Shown: in pieces, positions 26,271 to 35,267 of the stretch
How positions within the stretch are numbered: position 1 is the first letter of the stretch
Layout of the letters: each line of letters opens with the position of its first letter
Origin: Gammaproteobacteria bacterium
Lineage (GTDB): Bacteria; Pseudomonadota; Gammaproteobacteria; Granulosicoccales; Granulosicoccaceae
Assembly: GCA_019634245.1 (NCBI GenBank)
Contig: JAHQVR010000278.1
Location: forward strand, 1 to 40,009
Length of the DNA stretch: 40,009 bases
Direction of reading: 5' to 3'
The notes under the pieces: generated by a model
Databases searched by the model: none
Told to the model about the DNA's origin: nothing
Seen by the model: only the letters and a program-made list of their open reading frames with translations
Position numbers and translations under genes: made by a program

Positions 26271-28355
26271 ATGTCCGATGAACCCATTCTGGAAATAGAC
26301 AAGCTCAACATATCATTCTTTGTTCGGGCGGGTGAGATTCCAGCCGTTATGGACTTTTCCTGCAAGGTCATGCCGGGTGAGGCCATGGGGCTCGTCGGCG
26401 AATCTGGGTGTGGCAAATCAACAGTGGCGCTTGGCATCATGCGTGATATGGGTAACCGCGGAAAAATTGTTGGCGGCTCTATAAAATTCCGCGGCCGCGA
26501 TATGGGAGAAATGTCAGAAAAAGAACTTCGCGACATCCGCGGTTCCAAGATTGCCATGATTTATCAAGAACCGATGGCCTCCCTAAACCCAGCGATGAAA
26601 ATCGGCAAACAACTTATGGAAGTGCCGATCATCCATGAAGGATCCTCCAAAGATGCCGCTTATAAACGCGGCCTCGAAATGTTAGACGCGGTTAAGCTAC
26701 CCGATCCTGCCCGCATTATGGGGGCCTACCCGCACCAGATCTCTGGTGGACAACAGCAACGCATTGTCATCGCTATGGCCCTGTTGTCTAAACCCGATCT
26801 ATTGCTACTCGATGAGCCCACCACAGCTCTGGATGTCACTGTTGAAGCCGGCATTGTCCAATTGATCAAAGAGTTAGCCAAAGAGACGGGCACCTCGATG
26901 CTGTTTATCTCGCACAATCTTGGGCTAATTCTCGAAACCTGTGATCGTATAACAGTTATGTACTCGGGCGAAGCGGTTGAAACGGGCACCGTGCACAATG
27001 TATTCGATCGAATGCGCCATCCTTACACTCAAGGTCTATTCAATTCCATCCCGCTCCCCGGTGCTGACAAGAACACGCGTCCATTGGTCTCCATTCCCGG
27101 CCAGTTACCCTTACCAATGGAGCGTCCTGTAGGCTGCAATTTTGGACCGCGCTGCTCACACTACGTCGAATCCGTTTGCAATGCTGGGCCTGTAAGCATG
27201 CAGAGTGTTGATGACCTTGGGCTCCACCGATCGCGCTGCCAAAGAATTAGTGATATCGATTGGAACGCCGAAGCTGAGCGTCCAGTGGTGGGGAATCCTA
27301 CAGAGCCCGGTGATGTTGTATTAGACGTTCGCGAGCTTAAAAAATACTATAGCGTCGCAGCCAATCAGATATTCGGCGGTGGCGATACCCGAACCGTTAA
27401 AGCCAATGAGTCCATTACGTTACAAGCGCGAGAATCAGAAACAGTCGCGATTGTAGGTGAATCAGGCTGTGGTAAATCCACACTCGCAAAGGTATTGTTG
27501 GGCTTGGAAACGGCCACCGACGGGCAAGTCATGCTCGGCGCAGTTAACATCGGCGACACCGAGGTCACAGATCGAGACACAAACACAGTAGCTTCCGTTC
27601 AAATGGTGTTTCAAAACCCATTCGATACGCTCAACCCGAGCCATACCGTCGGCTCGCAGATCATGCGTACCTTGGAGAAATTTGATATCGGTGACAGTCA
27701 GGAAGATCGGCGCGAACGGATGCTGGAATTACTCGATCTCGTCAAATTACCTCGAGCTTTTGCGAGTCGTATGCCGCGGCAACTCTCAGGTGGTCAAAAA
27801 CAACGTATTGGGGTGGCCAGAGCCTTTGCCGGTAAACCCAAGCTAGTGGTCGCTGATGAACCGGTATCAGCCTTGGATGTGTCCGTGCAGGCCGCGGTGA
27901 CTGAACTCCTCATGGAAATTCAGCGAGAGGCGAAAACGACCATGCTGTTTATCAGCCATGACCTCTCGGTAGTACGCTATATTGCTGACCGAGTCGTGGT
28001 TATGTATCTGGGGCATATCGTTGAGCAAGGGACCACCGATGACATCTTCTCCCCGCCCTATCACCCGTATACCGAAGCATTGTTATCTGCTATCCCCATC
28101 GCAGATACGAGTGTCGAGAAAAAACACATTGTGCTGGAAGGCGACATACCCTCAGCCATGAATCCACCCAGTGGTTGTCCTTTCCAAACACGTTGTCGAT
28201 ATAAAGACACGGTCGGCAATGGATTATGCGAAAAAGAGGTTCCTGCGGTTCAGACTCTGATCGATGGACATTTAATAAAATGCCATTTAGACCGTAGCGC
28301 TCTTGAACAGATGGAGCCAGTGATCAGCTTCGATGCAAAACAAGAGGCAAGCTAA
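26271..28355 (+). CDS. Fused double ATP-binding protein of a peptide/nickel-type ABC importer (DppD-DppF fusion)
   Basis: Cytoplasmic ATPase of 694 residues with two complete nucleotide-binding domains. The first has Walker A GESGCGKST (residues 43-51), signature ISGGQQQR (from 157) and LLLLDEPTTALD. The second has GESGCGKST from 396, LSGGQKQR from 505 and VVADEPVSALD. Each is followed by an oligopeptide-transporter C-terminal region with the cysteine pattern of this family (GCNFGPRCSHY and GCPFQTRCRY), which in relatives can hold an iron-sulfur cluster. It lies 43 bp after the permease. The single polypeptide replaces the usual DppD and DppF pair. Confidence 0.94.
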   Translation: MSDEPILEIDKLNISFFVRAGEIPAVMDFSCKVMPGEAMGLVGESGCGKSTVALGIMRDMGNRGKIVGGSIKFRGRDMGEMSEKELRDIRGSKIAMIYQEPMASLNPAMKIGKQLMEVPIIHEGSSKDAAYKRGLEMLDAVKLPDPARIMGAYPHQISGGQQQRIVIAMALLSKPDLLLLDEPTTALDVTVEAGIVQLIKELAKETGTSMLFISHNLGLILETCDRITVMYSGEAVETGTVHNVFDRMRHPYTQGLFNSIPLPGADKNTRPLVSIPGQLPLPMERPVGCNFGPRCSHYVESVCNAGPVSMQSVDDLGLHRSRCQRISDIDWNAEAERPVVGNPTEPGDVVLDVRELKKYYSVAANQIFGGGDTRTVKANESITLQARESETVAIVGESGCGKSTLAKVLLGLETATDGQVMLGAVNIGDTEVTDRDTNTVASVQMVFQNPFDTLNPSHTVGSQIMRTLEKFDIGDSQEDRRERMLELLDLVKLPRAFASRMPRQLSGGQKQRIGVARAFAGKPKLVVADEPVSALDVSVQAAVTELLMEIQREAKTTMLFISHDLSVVRYIADRVVVMYLGHIVEQGTTDDIFSPPYHPYTEALLSAIPIADTSVEKKHIVLEGDIPSAMNPPSGCPFQTRCRYKDTVGNGLCEKEVPAVQTLIDGHLIKCHLDRSALEQMEPVISFDAKQEAS

Positions 28356-28375
28356 GATTCATTGAGACATAGCGA

Positions 28376-28392
28376 GTGCTTTTGTAAAGCGC
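28376..28392. other. Short hairpin between convergent ATPase and GntR genes
   Basis: GTGCTTT and AAAGCGC can pair (one G-T wobble) around a 3-base loop, 21 bp after the ATPase stop. No T-run follows on either strand, so it is only a weak terminator candidate. The rest of the 147 bp gap shows nothing clear. Confidence 0.25.
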
Positions 28393-28502
28393 GGCATATG
28401 AGTACCTTAGGTTATCTTTGTTTGTGATGAAACTGCATTAAAGCGAGCACGTTTGTTACGCTGGGATGTTCGACTCAGTCGCTTAACCGAATCAACAGGT
28501 CG

Positions 28503-29264
28503 CTATTTCCACCGAGCAACATAACGTACTGTTGTGGGATCAAACCAGGTTCTAGAGAACTCAACTCGATTGTTATGCTGGTCCCAGCTTTGGCGTTCCA
28601 CGCAACCCAAAGCGGTACTTTTATTAAAGACAACGCTTTCGGGTGTCCAGGTTGGCAGTGTACTGACTGATAGTGCGTCCTCCACTCGAGCCACCCAAAA
28701 CCCAAGCCTATCTTTATAAAATTGATACAGAGAGGCGGACAAATCGGACACTGTAAGTGGAGATTTGGTCAAGCTGGCGTCGAGCCAAATCTCTTCCAAG
28801 GCCGCTTGAACCTGGTTCAGATAGCGCACTCGACGGATACGATAGTAATCGTTGTCGCGACCAAACTGCACAGAGTCTTCTCCAACGGTTCGGTCAACTG
28901 AGATCACCTCAGCTCCCGGCAACCCTCCCCCTTCCATTAGCTCGAGTCTGAAAAAGCCATAGATAGTGGAATCGGTTTCGGAGTTGCAGACATAATTACC
29001 CGAACCCTGGATGCGTTTCAACATCCCGTTTCCGTGCAGATCTGCCAGAGCCTTGCGCAGCGTACCCACGGCGATACCCAGTCGCTTAGCCAGTACTCGC
29101 TCAGGTTCGAGCTTTTCACCGTCCAGCAAGACACCAGCCTTGATTTCTCTGGCCAGCATTTCACTGATTTCCAAATGCAGCGGAAGACGTCCGCGGTGGA
29201 TATTCTCAGCTTCTCTCATTGAGAGGTTTTCCCAATTTCCGGCAGTCGGCCGATCAGCACCCAT
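28503..29264 (-). CDS. GntR-family transcriptional regulator (HutC/UTRA type)
   Basis: Regulator of 253 residues. The GntR winged helix spans about residues 25-95: LPLHLEISEMLAREIKAGVL, then EKLEPERVLAKRLGIAVGTLRKALADL and a wing with GSGNYV. The C-terminal part, with YYRIRRVRYLNQVQAALEEIWLD, matches the UTRA effector domain of HutC-type members. The start is ATG 29264; an ATG 15 codons later is possible and neither has a strong ribosome site. It is convergent with the peptide-type importer and divergent from the SsuD-like gene. The palindromic 29321-29364 stretch is its likely binding site, so it probably controls the monooxygenase and MATE genes and itself. Confidence 0.9.
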   Translation of the reverse strand: MGADRPTAGNWENLSMREAENIHRGRLPLHLEISEMLAREIKAGVLLDGEKLEPERVLAKRLGIAVGTLRKALADLHGNGMLKRIQGSGNYVCNSETDSTIYGFFRLELMEGGGLPGAEVISVDRTVGEDSVQFGRDNDYYRIRRVRYLNQVQAALEEIWLDASLTKSPLTVSDLSASLYQFYKDRLGFWVARVEDALSVSTLPTWTPESVVFNKSTALGCVERQSWDQHNNRVEFSRTWFDPTTVRYVARWK

Positions 29265-29320
29265 TGAATGCGGTTCCGCCAGACTGCTATTTCATACGAA
29301 CAGTTTGCGATACAGAGAAA

Positions 29321-29364
29321 ATTGATATACAATTGCCTCATTGATTTATAAATGATACATCAAT
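29321..29364 (+). promoter_or_regulatory. Promoter and palindromes between GntR and SsuD-like genes
   Basis: TTGATA (29322-29327) and TTATAA (29346-29351), 18 bases apart, resemble a sigma-70 promoter. The same stretch holds ATTGATATACAAT (29321-29333), a perfect 10-bp palindrome ATTTATAAAT (29344-29353), and ATTGAT/ATCAAT arms (29340-29364). The -10 abuts the annotated ATG at 29352, so that ATG may lie upstream of the mRNA start. Confidence 0.45.
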
Positions 29365-30548
29365 TTCGACAAAATAGCGAGATCTTGCCTGTGACCGTTG
29401 TGCCTGTAACTTCAAGCGATTTGGATTCACTCGAAGTGTCCTGGTTTGCACCACTTTGTTCGGATGACTACCAGTATCTCGGTGTGCCGGATGGCGCTCT
29501 GCGCTCCAGCTGGGAAAACACCTCTACCATTTTGCAAACAGCCGACAAACTGGGCTATCGAAACATTCTCTGCCCCTCGTCCTATCAGGTGGGTCAAGAC
29601 ACCCTGAGTTTCGTGGCGGCCAATGCCCCACTCACTGAGAACATCAATATGCTCGCGGCTGTCCGATGCGGCGAGATGCAACCCATTATGCTGGCCAGAA
29701 CGATCGCAACGTTGGACCACATACTGAAGGGTCGTTTAACGGTGAATATCATTTCTTCAGACTTTCCAGGAGAACAGGCGGACAGTTCCTTTCGGTACCA
29801 ACGTTCGCGTGAGGTGGTTGAAATTCTCAAACAAGCATGGACACAAGATGAGATTAATATCTCCGGTGAGATCTATCAGTTCTCTGAATTGACCACAGCG
29901 CCTTCCAAACCCTATCAACAAAACGGTGGGCCGCTGCTGTACTTTGGTGGATACTCACCACCAGCACTGGATCTGTGTGGTGAACACTGCGACGTTTACC
30001 TGATGTGGCCGGAGAAAAAAGACGATTTGGCTACTCGCATGAAGGCTGTGAATGCCTGTGCAGAGAAATACAACCGTGTCCTCGACTATGGCCTACGAGT
30101 ACACATGATTGTTCGCGATACTGAACAGGAAGCGAAAGAATACGCAGCTGAACTCGTATCGAAGCTAGACGATGATTTTGGCGCCGAAATTCGCGATAGG
30201 GCTCTGGATTCGAAATCATTCGGAGTAGCGCTACAAACCAAAAATCGACAGCAAGCCAATGAAAGCGGTTACGTAGAACCACATTTGTGGACCGGTGTCG
30301 GGCGTGCGAGGTCTGGTTGCGGAGCGGCGCTGGTGGGGTCTACCGATCAGATTTTAAGTGAAATTGAAGAGTATAAAAAAATGGGCATTCGCTCCTTTAT
30401 CTTCTCTGGCTACCCTCACTTGGAAGAATGTGAATCTTTTGGCAAGCGTGTCCTACCAGAATTGAACACCTGTTCCCTACCCGAAGTCTACGGCCGCGTG
30501 CCGAGTGAGCCACCTGCAGTCCCGCTGGCTGTAGGTGAGCGCGTTTAA
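29352..30548 (+). CDS. SsuD-like LLM flavin-dependent monooxygenase
   Basis: FMNH2-dependent monooxygenase of the luciferase family, 398 residues as drawn. Alkanesulfonate-monooxygenase-type features are the strand LEVSWFAPL, the YRNILCPSSYQVGQD stretch (SsuD-like proteins open a substrate pocket here), LKGRLTVNIISSDFPGEQ, and LYFGGYSPPALDLCGEHCDVYLMWPE. ATG 29352 has no ribosome site and coincides with a likely -10 box, so GTG 29391, giving 385 residues, may be the true start; the conserved domain begins only after it. The gene precedes the MATE exporter by 85 bp. The substrate could be a sulfonate, but relatives oxidise other small molecules, and no reductase gene (SsuE) is adjacent. Confidence 0.85.
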   Translation: MIHQFRQNSEILPVTVVPVTSSDLDSLEVSWFAPLCSDDYQYLGVPDGALRSSWENTSTILQTADKLGYRNILCPSSYQVGQDTLSFVAANAPLTENINMLAAVRCGEMQPIMLARTIATLDHILKGRLTVNIISSDFPGEQADSSFRYQRSREVVEILKQAWTQDEINISGEIYQFSELTTAPSKPYQQNGGPLLYFGGYSPPALDLCGEHCDVYLMWPEKKDDLATRMKAVNACAEKYNRVLDYGLRVHMIVRDTEQEAKEYAAELVSKLDDDFGAEIRDRALDSKSFGVALQTKNRQQANESGYVEPHLWTGVGRARSGCGAALVGSTDQILSEIEEYKKMGIRSFIFSGYPHLEECESFGKRVLPELNTCSLPEVYGRVPSEPPAVPLAVGERV

Positions 30549-30633
30549 AAAAGTCCCGACACTCAGAAACCCGTTAAGCTTACAATTGCGACCGTTCCCT
30601 GCACTCGTGCGCTTGTAATCCAGCGGTACTCTG

Positions 30634-31968
30634 ATGACGACCGAGCCCGACAAACTTACCGAAGGCTCTGTCGTACGACATCTCATTAGATTGTCGATTC
30701 CGGCGTCAATGGGTTTGGTGTTTAATACGCTTTATAACTTATCGGATTTTTGGTTTGCCGGAAAGCTCTCCGATGAGGCTCTGGCAGGAGTATCCATTGC
30801 CGGTAATGTGTTTTTTCTCATTCTCGCTATCGGCATGGGCATTCAAACGGGTGCATCTGCCATCATTGCCCCGGAAGTTGGTCGCGGTAACTCGGATGGC
30901 GTAGCTGGCCAAACCGATCAAGTGTTTGGCTTATCTCTCATACTCAGTGCTGTCATGACTGTGGTTGGGCTAATGGTAGCCAAACCGCTGATCCTTTTTT
31001 TAGGTGCTGAAGAGGCAATTGCACCCTTGTCAATGGAATACGTACTGATAACCATTATCGGTGCTTTTACTTTTGTCTTGAGTTTTGCCGCAGCAGGTGT
31101 GCTTATGGCGCTGGGCGACACCAAGTCGAATCGCAACGCATTAGCCGCTGGTTTTTTTATTAACCTGGCACTAAACCCGTTACTTACGTTCACTCTTGGT
31201 TTGGGTGTAACCGGGTTGGCTTTGGCGACCGTTACTATAAAGCTGATCTCTGCAGCGTATCTATATTGGGTGCTTGCTAATCGACTCGGCAGGTGGAGCG
31301 TTCCCAAGTTTGATTTTAAACAGCACTGGGAATTACTTCGTCAAGTACTACCGGCAAGTTTCAATATGCTTACGATACTGTTGGGCGGTTTTATCACCGT
31401 ATCGCTGGTGGGACGTTTTGGTAGTGAGCATGTAGCAGGCTACGCAGTGGGCCTCAGGCTCGAGCAAGTTTTGCTATTACCGGCACTTGGATTGAACGCA
31501 GCTGTGATGGCCATTGCCGGTCAGAACTTCGGAGCCGGACAGCCCGAGCGCGTGAAGGAAACGTATCGCAAAGGATTGTTAGTGGGCTTATCCATGGCGG
31601 CAGTCTCCATACCCGTGATGCTGTTTCTTTCACCCACCATGATGGACTTTTTCACCAACGACGTAGCGATTCGAAATACGGGAGCTGCATACTTAAGAGT
31701 GGATGCTATAGCGTTTTATGCCTATGTAGTTCTGTTTCTCAGCACCGCCAGCCTTCAAGCCATTAAACAGCCCCTTTTTCCGATGGCTCTTGGCATTGCT
31801 CGTCAACTCATCATCCCTGTTACCATCAATTACATTCTGATAGTGATTTTCGATTTCCCTATGATGTCAATTTTTTACACCATCATTAGCGTCGTGGTGA
31901 TCAGCTCTGTGGTTGCTCATTGGTATACCAGCCGTCAAATTACCCGTTTGGAAGTGATAAAAAAATAA
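30634..31968 (+). CDS. MATE-family multidrug/toxin exporter
   Basis: Inner-membrane cation-coupled exporter of 444 residues with about twelve hydrophobic segments in two similar halves. The N-terminal half has LSIPASMGLVFNTLYNLSDFWFAGKLS and the second half the corresponding VLPASFNMLTILLGGFITVSLVGRFG. The repeated LNPLLTFTLGLGVTGLALATV is typical of the NorM/DinF group. No strong ribosome site is seen at ATG 30634. It follows the SsuD-like gene on the same strand and could export a toxic product or analogue, although MATE proteins are often promiscuous and this linkage may be loose. The 103 bp after it shows no convincing terminator. Confidence 0.93.
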   Translation: MTTEPDKLTEGSVVRHLIRLSIPASMGLVFNTLYNLSDFWFAGKLSDEALAGVSIAGNVFFLILAIGMGIQTGASAIIAPEVGRGNSDGVAGQTDQVFGLSLILSAVMTVVGLMVAKPLILFLGAEEAIAPLSMEYVLITIIGAFTFVLSFAAAGVLMALGDTKSNRNALAAGFFINLALNPLLTFTLGLGVTGLALATVTIKLISAAYLYWVLANRLGRWSVPKFDFKQHWELLRQVLPASFNMLTILLGGFITVSLVGRFGSEHVAGYAVGLRLEQVLLLPALGLNAAVMAIAGQNFGAGQPERVKETYRKGLLVGLSMAAVSIPVMLFLSPTMMDFFTNDVAIRNTGAAYLRVDAIAFYAYVVLFLSTASLQAIKQPLFPMALGIARQLIIPVTINYILIVIFDFPMMSIFYTIISVVVISSVVAHWYTSRQITRLEVIKK

Positions 31969-32071
31969 CGAAAATGTGCGATTTCGCTATCTTGGCCGCA
32001 ATACGGCTCCATAAGAATCTTTTTATTGCAATATGAATTGACAAAAGCTTGGTGCCCGAGCACTTATAGCG

Positions 32072-32386
32072 TCATTTGCTAAAATCTATCTGCACCATTC
32101 CATTGTCGATTCGAGCTGGGTACATCTTCAGCGCTCGTGTCGCAGGTGCTGCTTTAGCTCGACCCGTTCTTGCGTCAAATAGACCTTGATGGAGTGGACA
32201 TTCGATGTCACTTCCATTGAAGAAACCATCACAAAGATTCGCCCCTGCATGAGTACAGCGAGAATCGCTCACATAGACGCCATCGTCACAATCGTAAACG
32301 GCCAGAGTCAAAGTGCCATGAGCCACAAACGTGACATCGCTCTTTTCTAAGTCTTCAACAGCAATCAAATCATGCCAACTTTTCAT
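32072..32386 (-). CDS. Rieske [2Fe-2S] ferredoxin
   Basis: Small soluble electron carrier of 104 residues. The cluster ligands are C44-x-H46 in CTHAG and C63-x-x-H66 in CPLHQG, with the expected 16-residue spacing, and the DARTGRAKAAPAT segment completes the Rieske fold. It is the last gene of the minus-strand run, 19 bp after the desaturase-like gene, and is the obvious electron donor for it. Free-standing Rieske ferredoxins also serve ring-hydroxylating dioxygenases, but no terminal oxygenase of that class is in view. A reductase for it is not seen either. Confidence 0.92.
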   Translation of the reverse strand: MKSWHDLIAVEDLEKSDVTFVAHGTLTLAVYDCDDGVYVSDSRCTHAGANLCDGFFNGSDIECPLHQGLFDARTGRAKAAPATRALKMYPARIDNGMVQIDFSK

Positions 32387-32405
32387 AGCCTGTTCTTTAA
32401 AACTC

Positions 32406-33368
32406 TTAGACCTGTGTGGGCGAGTCTTGCCTGGGTTTTCGACCTGTTAATTGACTCAAAATGTCCCTATGTGCACCTAGGTACCCGCTGGGTTCAATAT
32501 GAATGTAACCATTAAGTTTACTGTGTAATTCAGGCAGTGCGAAAAATGGTACGGAAGAGGCATAGTGATGTTCAGCGTGATAATTCATATTCCAACAAAG
32601 GAAGCGCCACGGTAAGCTAACTGCATTGGATCGAGTATTGGCCTTCATATCGTGAACCATAGGTCTACCCACATGCTCGGTCATCCGAATCGCTCGCATG
32701 ACAGGCTCACCCATCAACACCGGCAGAAGCCAAAACCACAGCGCATCCAACGACTGAAATCCGATCGAAATCGTCAATACCAGCACGTAGAACAACACCA
32801 TCAAGCGAGCTTCAATAATAACGGTTTGATATTCCTCACGAGGTACGAATTTCTTATCATCAGAGCTAATTCGGCCGCGGCTATGACGCCAAATCTCACT
32901 TAGTTTTGCTTGCCAATAAGGCACCGAAGACAGATACCACAGATAACCCCTTAGGCTCTTGGGTAGCTCGATCATCTCTGTGTCCTTACCCTGCACTTGA
33001 GTATACGTGTGGTGATCACAGTGTTCGTAACGAAAAAAACGATTAGGCAGCATGATCACTAAGCCACAGACATTACCCACAAGATCATTGAGCCACCGAG
33101 TTCTAAACGCGGTGTAGTGGCAACATTCGTGTTGTAACGAAAAATGATGTACCAACACTATTCCGTGAACAAACATGGCGAATGCCTGCCACCAAGTACC
33201 CAACGACCAGTAAACAAACGCGGACGTCAATCCCAAAAGCGCAAACCAAATAACCAGCCGAATCAAACCTGGACGATCTGATCGTTGCATCAGATGCTTG
33301 AGTTCTTTGCGCGTTAACGCACCTTCATTCATGGCTTGGGTGATTGGAGTTTGAACGCTATCAGGCAT
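32406..33368 (-). CDS. Membrane fatty acid desaturase-family di-iron oxygenase
   Basis: Integral membrane protein of 320 residues. The three histidine boxes are HECCH (residues 80-84), HCDHH (116-120) and HAEHH (264-268), which together bind the di-iron centre of desaturases and hydroxylases such as AlkB. At least four hydrophobic segments surround them. The pairing with a Rieske ferredoxin gene and the polar-amino-acid importer makes a hydroxylase or demethylase of a small imported compound more likely than lipid desaturation, though the family name reflects the latter. It is 18 bp after the permease, so probably cotranscribed. Substrate unknown. Confidence 0.88.
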   Translation of the reverse strand: MPDSVQTPITQAMNEGALTRKELKHLMQRSDRPGLIRLVIWFALLGLTSAFVYWSLGTWWQAFAMFVHGIVLVHHFSLQHECCHYTAFRTRWLNDLVGNVCGLVIMLPNRFFRYEHCDHHTYTQVQGKDTEMIELPKSLRGYLWYLSSVPYWQAKLSEIWRHSRGRISSDDKKFVPREEYQTVIIEARLMVLFYVLVLTISIGFQSLDALWFWLLPVLMGEPVMRAIRMTEHVGRPMVHDMKANTRSNAVSLPWRFLCWNMNYHAEHHYASSVPFFALPELHSKLNGYIHIEPSGYLGAHRDILSQLTGRKPRQDSPTQV

Positions 33369-33386
33369 AGTGTGTCACCGACCTAA

Positions 33387-34271
33387 CTATTTCACTGCCG
33401 AGTCAGCGGCTTCTAAACGTCTAAAGAGTAAAGACAACGAGAAACAAATTAAGAAATAGAATGCTGCAGTTGTTAACCAAGCTTCAAATATGGCACGAGT
33501 AGATGCCACCAACTCTACCGTTTTAAAGGTGAGCTCTTGTACCGAAATAAGCGATATAATGGAGCTATCCTTGATTAGTGAAATAAATTGATTAGCCATG
33601 GGTGGAATCACTTTTTTCAGCGCTTGAGGCAGTACTATAAAGCGCATTTGGTCTACTCTGCTCATGCCAATTGATTGTGCAGCTTCAATCTGACCCTTAC
33701 CGACCGATTGAATGCCTGCTCGAACTATTTCACCCACAAAAGCGCTTTCAAACAGCGCCAACACTATCACTCCAGAGATTAGCGACGGAAATCGACGCAT
33801 ATCTCCGAAGAAAAATTCCCAAACAGCCCTATTTTCTTGACGCGCAATTCCTCGTGCCCACCCTTCGATGTTGAATGCGCTAACTAATTGCTCTGAGAGA
33901 AAAAAGAAAAATATGAAAATCACCACCACGGGCGGGATATTTCTTAATACTTCCAAGTAGGTTCTTGCGAGCATCCGGATGGCCAGATTATTAGAACATC
34001 TCGCAATGCCGAGAGTGATACCAAGAATTAGCGCAAGAACACTGGCGTAGATGCTGACGCGAATGGTCGTGATGACACCCTGGAGCAGTAGATTCGCAAC
34101 CCATGCCTGCTTTTCTGGATGCCAGCGGACGATGTAGTTAGGAATGATCTCCCATCGCCATTTATAGTTAAGCGTCCCCTCTATTCGAAACCAAATAAAA
34201 CCTATAAATGCGAGCACCACCGCAAGCAGCACAGCATCGAACCAATGCAGTTTTCTGGTTCTAGTAAGCAC
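33387..34271 (-). CDS. Polar amino acid-type ABC transporter permease (HisM/GlnP family)
   Basis: Inner-membrane permease of 294 residues. The domain begins GVITTIRVSIYASVLALILG and is followed by RTYLEVLRNIPPVVVIFI, a family hallmark. The EAA loop reads EAAQSIGMSRVDQMRFIVLPQALKKVIPP. The start is GTG 34271, with no good ATG nearby; the preceding 113 bp holds a long hairpin. It differs clearly from its partner permease in the N-terminal region (a periplasmic segment with NYIVRWHPEKQAW). The two should form a heterodimeric channel with the ATPase at 36099-36848. Confidence 0.92.
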   Translation of the reverse strand: MLTRTRKLHWFDAVLLAVVLAFIGFIWFRIEGTLNYKWRWEIIPNYIVRWHPEKQAWVANLLLQGVITTIRVSIYASVLALILGITLGIARCSNNLAIRMLARTYLEVLRNIPPVVVIFIFFFFLSEQLVSAFNIEGWARGIARQENRAVWEFFFGDMRRFPSLISGVIVLALFESAFVGEIVRAGIQSVGKGQIEAAQSIGMSRVDQMRFIVLPQALKKVIPPMANQFISLIKDSSIISLISVQELTFKTVELVASTRAIFEAWLTTAAFYFLICFSLSLLFRRLEAADSAVK

Positions 34272-34300
34272 GATCAGAGTGATAAATGTCGCATGGATAT

Positions 34301-34340
34301 CTCTAGAGCAGCTGCTAACCTTCGAGCAGCTACCCTAGAG
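34301..34340 (-). other. Long imperfect hairpin between binding-protein and permease genes
   Basis: CTCTAGAGCAGCTGC (34301-34315) pairs with GCAGCTACCCTAGAG (34326-34340), 13 of 15 positions, around a 10-base loop. No T-run follows in the direction of transcription. The position, right after a binding-protein gene, suggests partial termination or 3'-end protection. Confidence 0.5.
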
Positions 34341-34359
34341 ACGAACGAGCATTTCAAGT

Positions 34360-34374
34360 CATATACTGTATATG
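34360..34374. promoter_or_regulatory. Perfect inverted repeat after binding-protein stop
   Basis: CATATA and TATATG flank a 3-base centre. It lies 10 bp after the binding-protein stop and 88 bp before the permease GTG. It could be an operator for an internal promoter; no function is known. Confidence 0.3.
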
Positions 34375-34384
34375 GAATGCGTGC

Positions 34385-35224
34385 CTATTGCTCCGGCACC
34401 ATGCTCTCCCATTCAACACCACGGAACCAATAGTCGTGACGTTCTTTGAGCCATCCATTCTTGTTGTGGATGTTAATCCAGTTATTAAAATAATTTAGCG
34501 CGTCAGGATCACCTTTACGAATACCAAAGGCTTCACCTGTGGCTGAGAAGGCTGTGTCGAACGGCACATTAAGAACATCAGGATAACGTCTGGCTTCACT
34601 CGATGGTGTTGGCTCTGAGGCCATGGTGGCGTGCGCCTTGCCATTTAGCACCTCTTGAGTAGAGGCTCCGTCTTCATCGAACAAAAGTAGCTCAGCTTTT
34701 GGAAACATTTGCGGAATCAGCGCCGCGGGGGTTGCTCCTCGGCGGGCTGCAAATATTATGTCCTCGCTGTTGTAGTCTTCTATAGAGGTTAACCCTTCAG
34801 TCATTTTGGTATTAGCAAGAATCGTTAGCCCAGAATAAGCATAGGGATCGGTAAAGTTAATGGTTAAGTTCCGCTGTGGAGTGGTCGTCATACCACTGAT
34901 AATAGCGTCGAATTTTCCACTCACCAACGCTGGAATAATGCCATCCCAAGCAGTGGGTATAAACTCGGCTTCAACGCCCATATCTTCAGCGAGTTTTCGA
35001 CCCACATCCAATTCAAAACCGATGAGTTCACCGTTTTTATCTCTCATCGACCAAGGCTTGAATATCGACAAACCTATTTTTATCGCCCCTCGTTTCTTGA
35101 TAGATTCAATCACACTCTCTGATGATAGCGACTTACTGGCCTGCTGAGCCGCTGCTGGGGCAGTCAGTCCCAACGCCAACATTAGTATGGCCGCACTGAT
35201 ACTCACTCTTTTTCTTACATTCAA
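34385..35224 (-). CDS. Polar amino acid-type ABC transporter substrate-binding protein
   Basis: Periplasmic receptor of SBP family 3, 279 residues. The Sec signal runs MNVRKRVSISAAILMLALG to a probable AAA-Q cleavage near residue 26. The mature protein has KIGLSIFKPWSMRDKNGELIGFE, the classic start of lobe 1, then GKFDAIISGMTTTPQRNLTINFTDPY, the ligand-pocket segment. Pocket residues such as the arginine in TTPQRN are kept as in amino acid binders. It lies between the two permease genes, an order less common than receptor first, and is followed by a hairpin. The ligand may be an amino acid or a related zwitterion. Confidence 0.93.
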   Translation of the reverse strand: MNVRKRVSISAAILMLALGLTAPAAAQQASKSLSSESVIESIKKRGAIKIGLSIFKPWSMRDKNGELIGFELDVGRKLAEDMGVEAEFIPTAWDGIIPALVSGKFDAIISGMTTTPQRNLTINFTDPYAYSGLTILANTKMTEGLTSIEDYNSEDIIFAARRGATPAALIPQMFPKAELLLFDEDGASTQEVLNGKAHATMASEPTPSSEARRYPDVLNVPFDTAFSATGEAFGIRKGDPDALNYFNNWINIHNKNGWLKERHDYWFRGVEWESMVPEQ

Positions 35225-35267
35225 TGTCTTTCTCCGTGGATGGTATTTCTCGTATTAGGACTAATGG

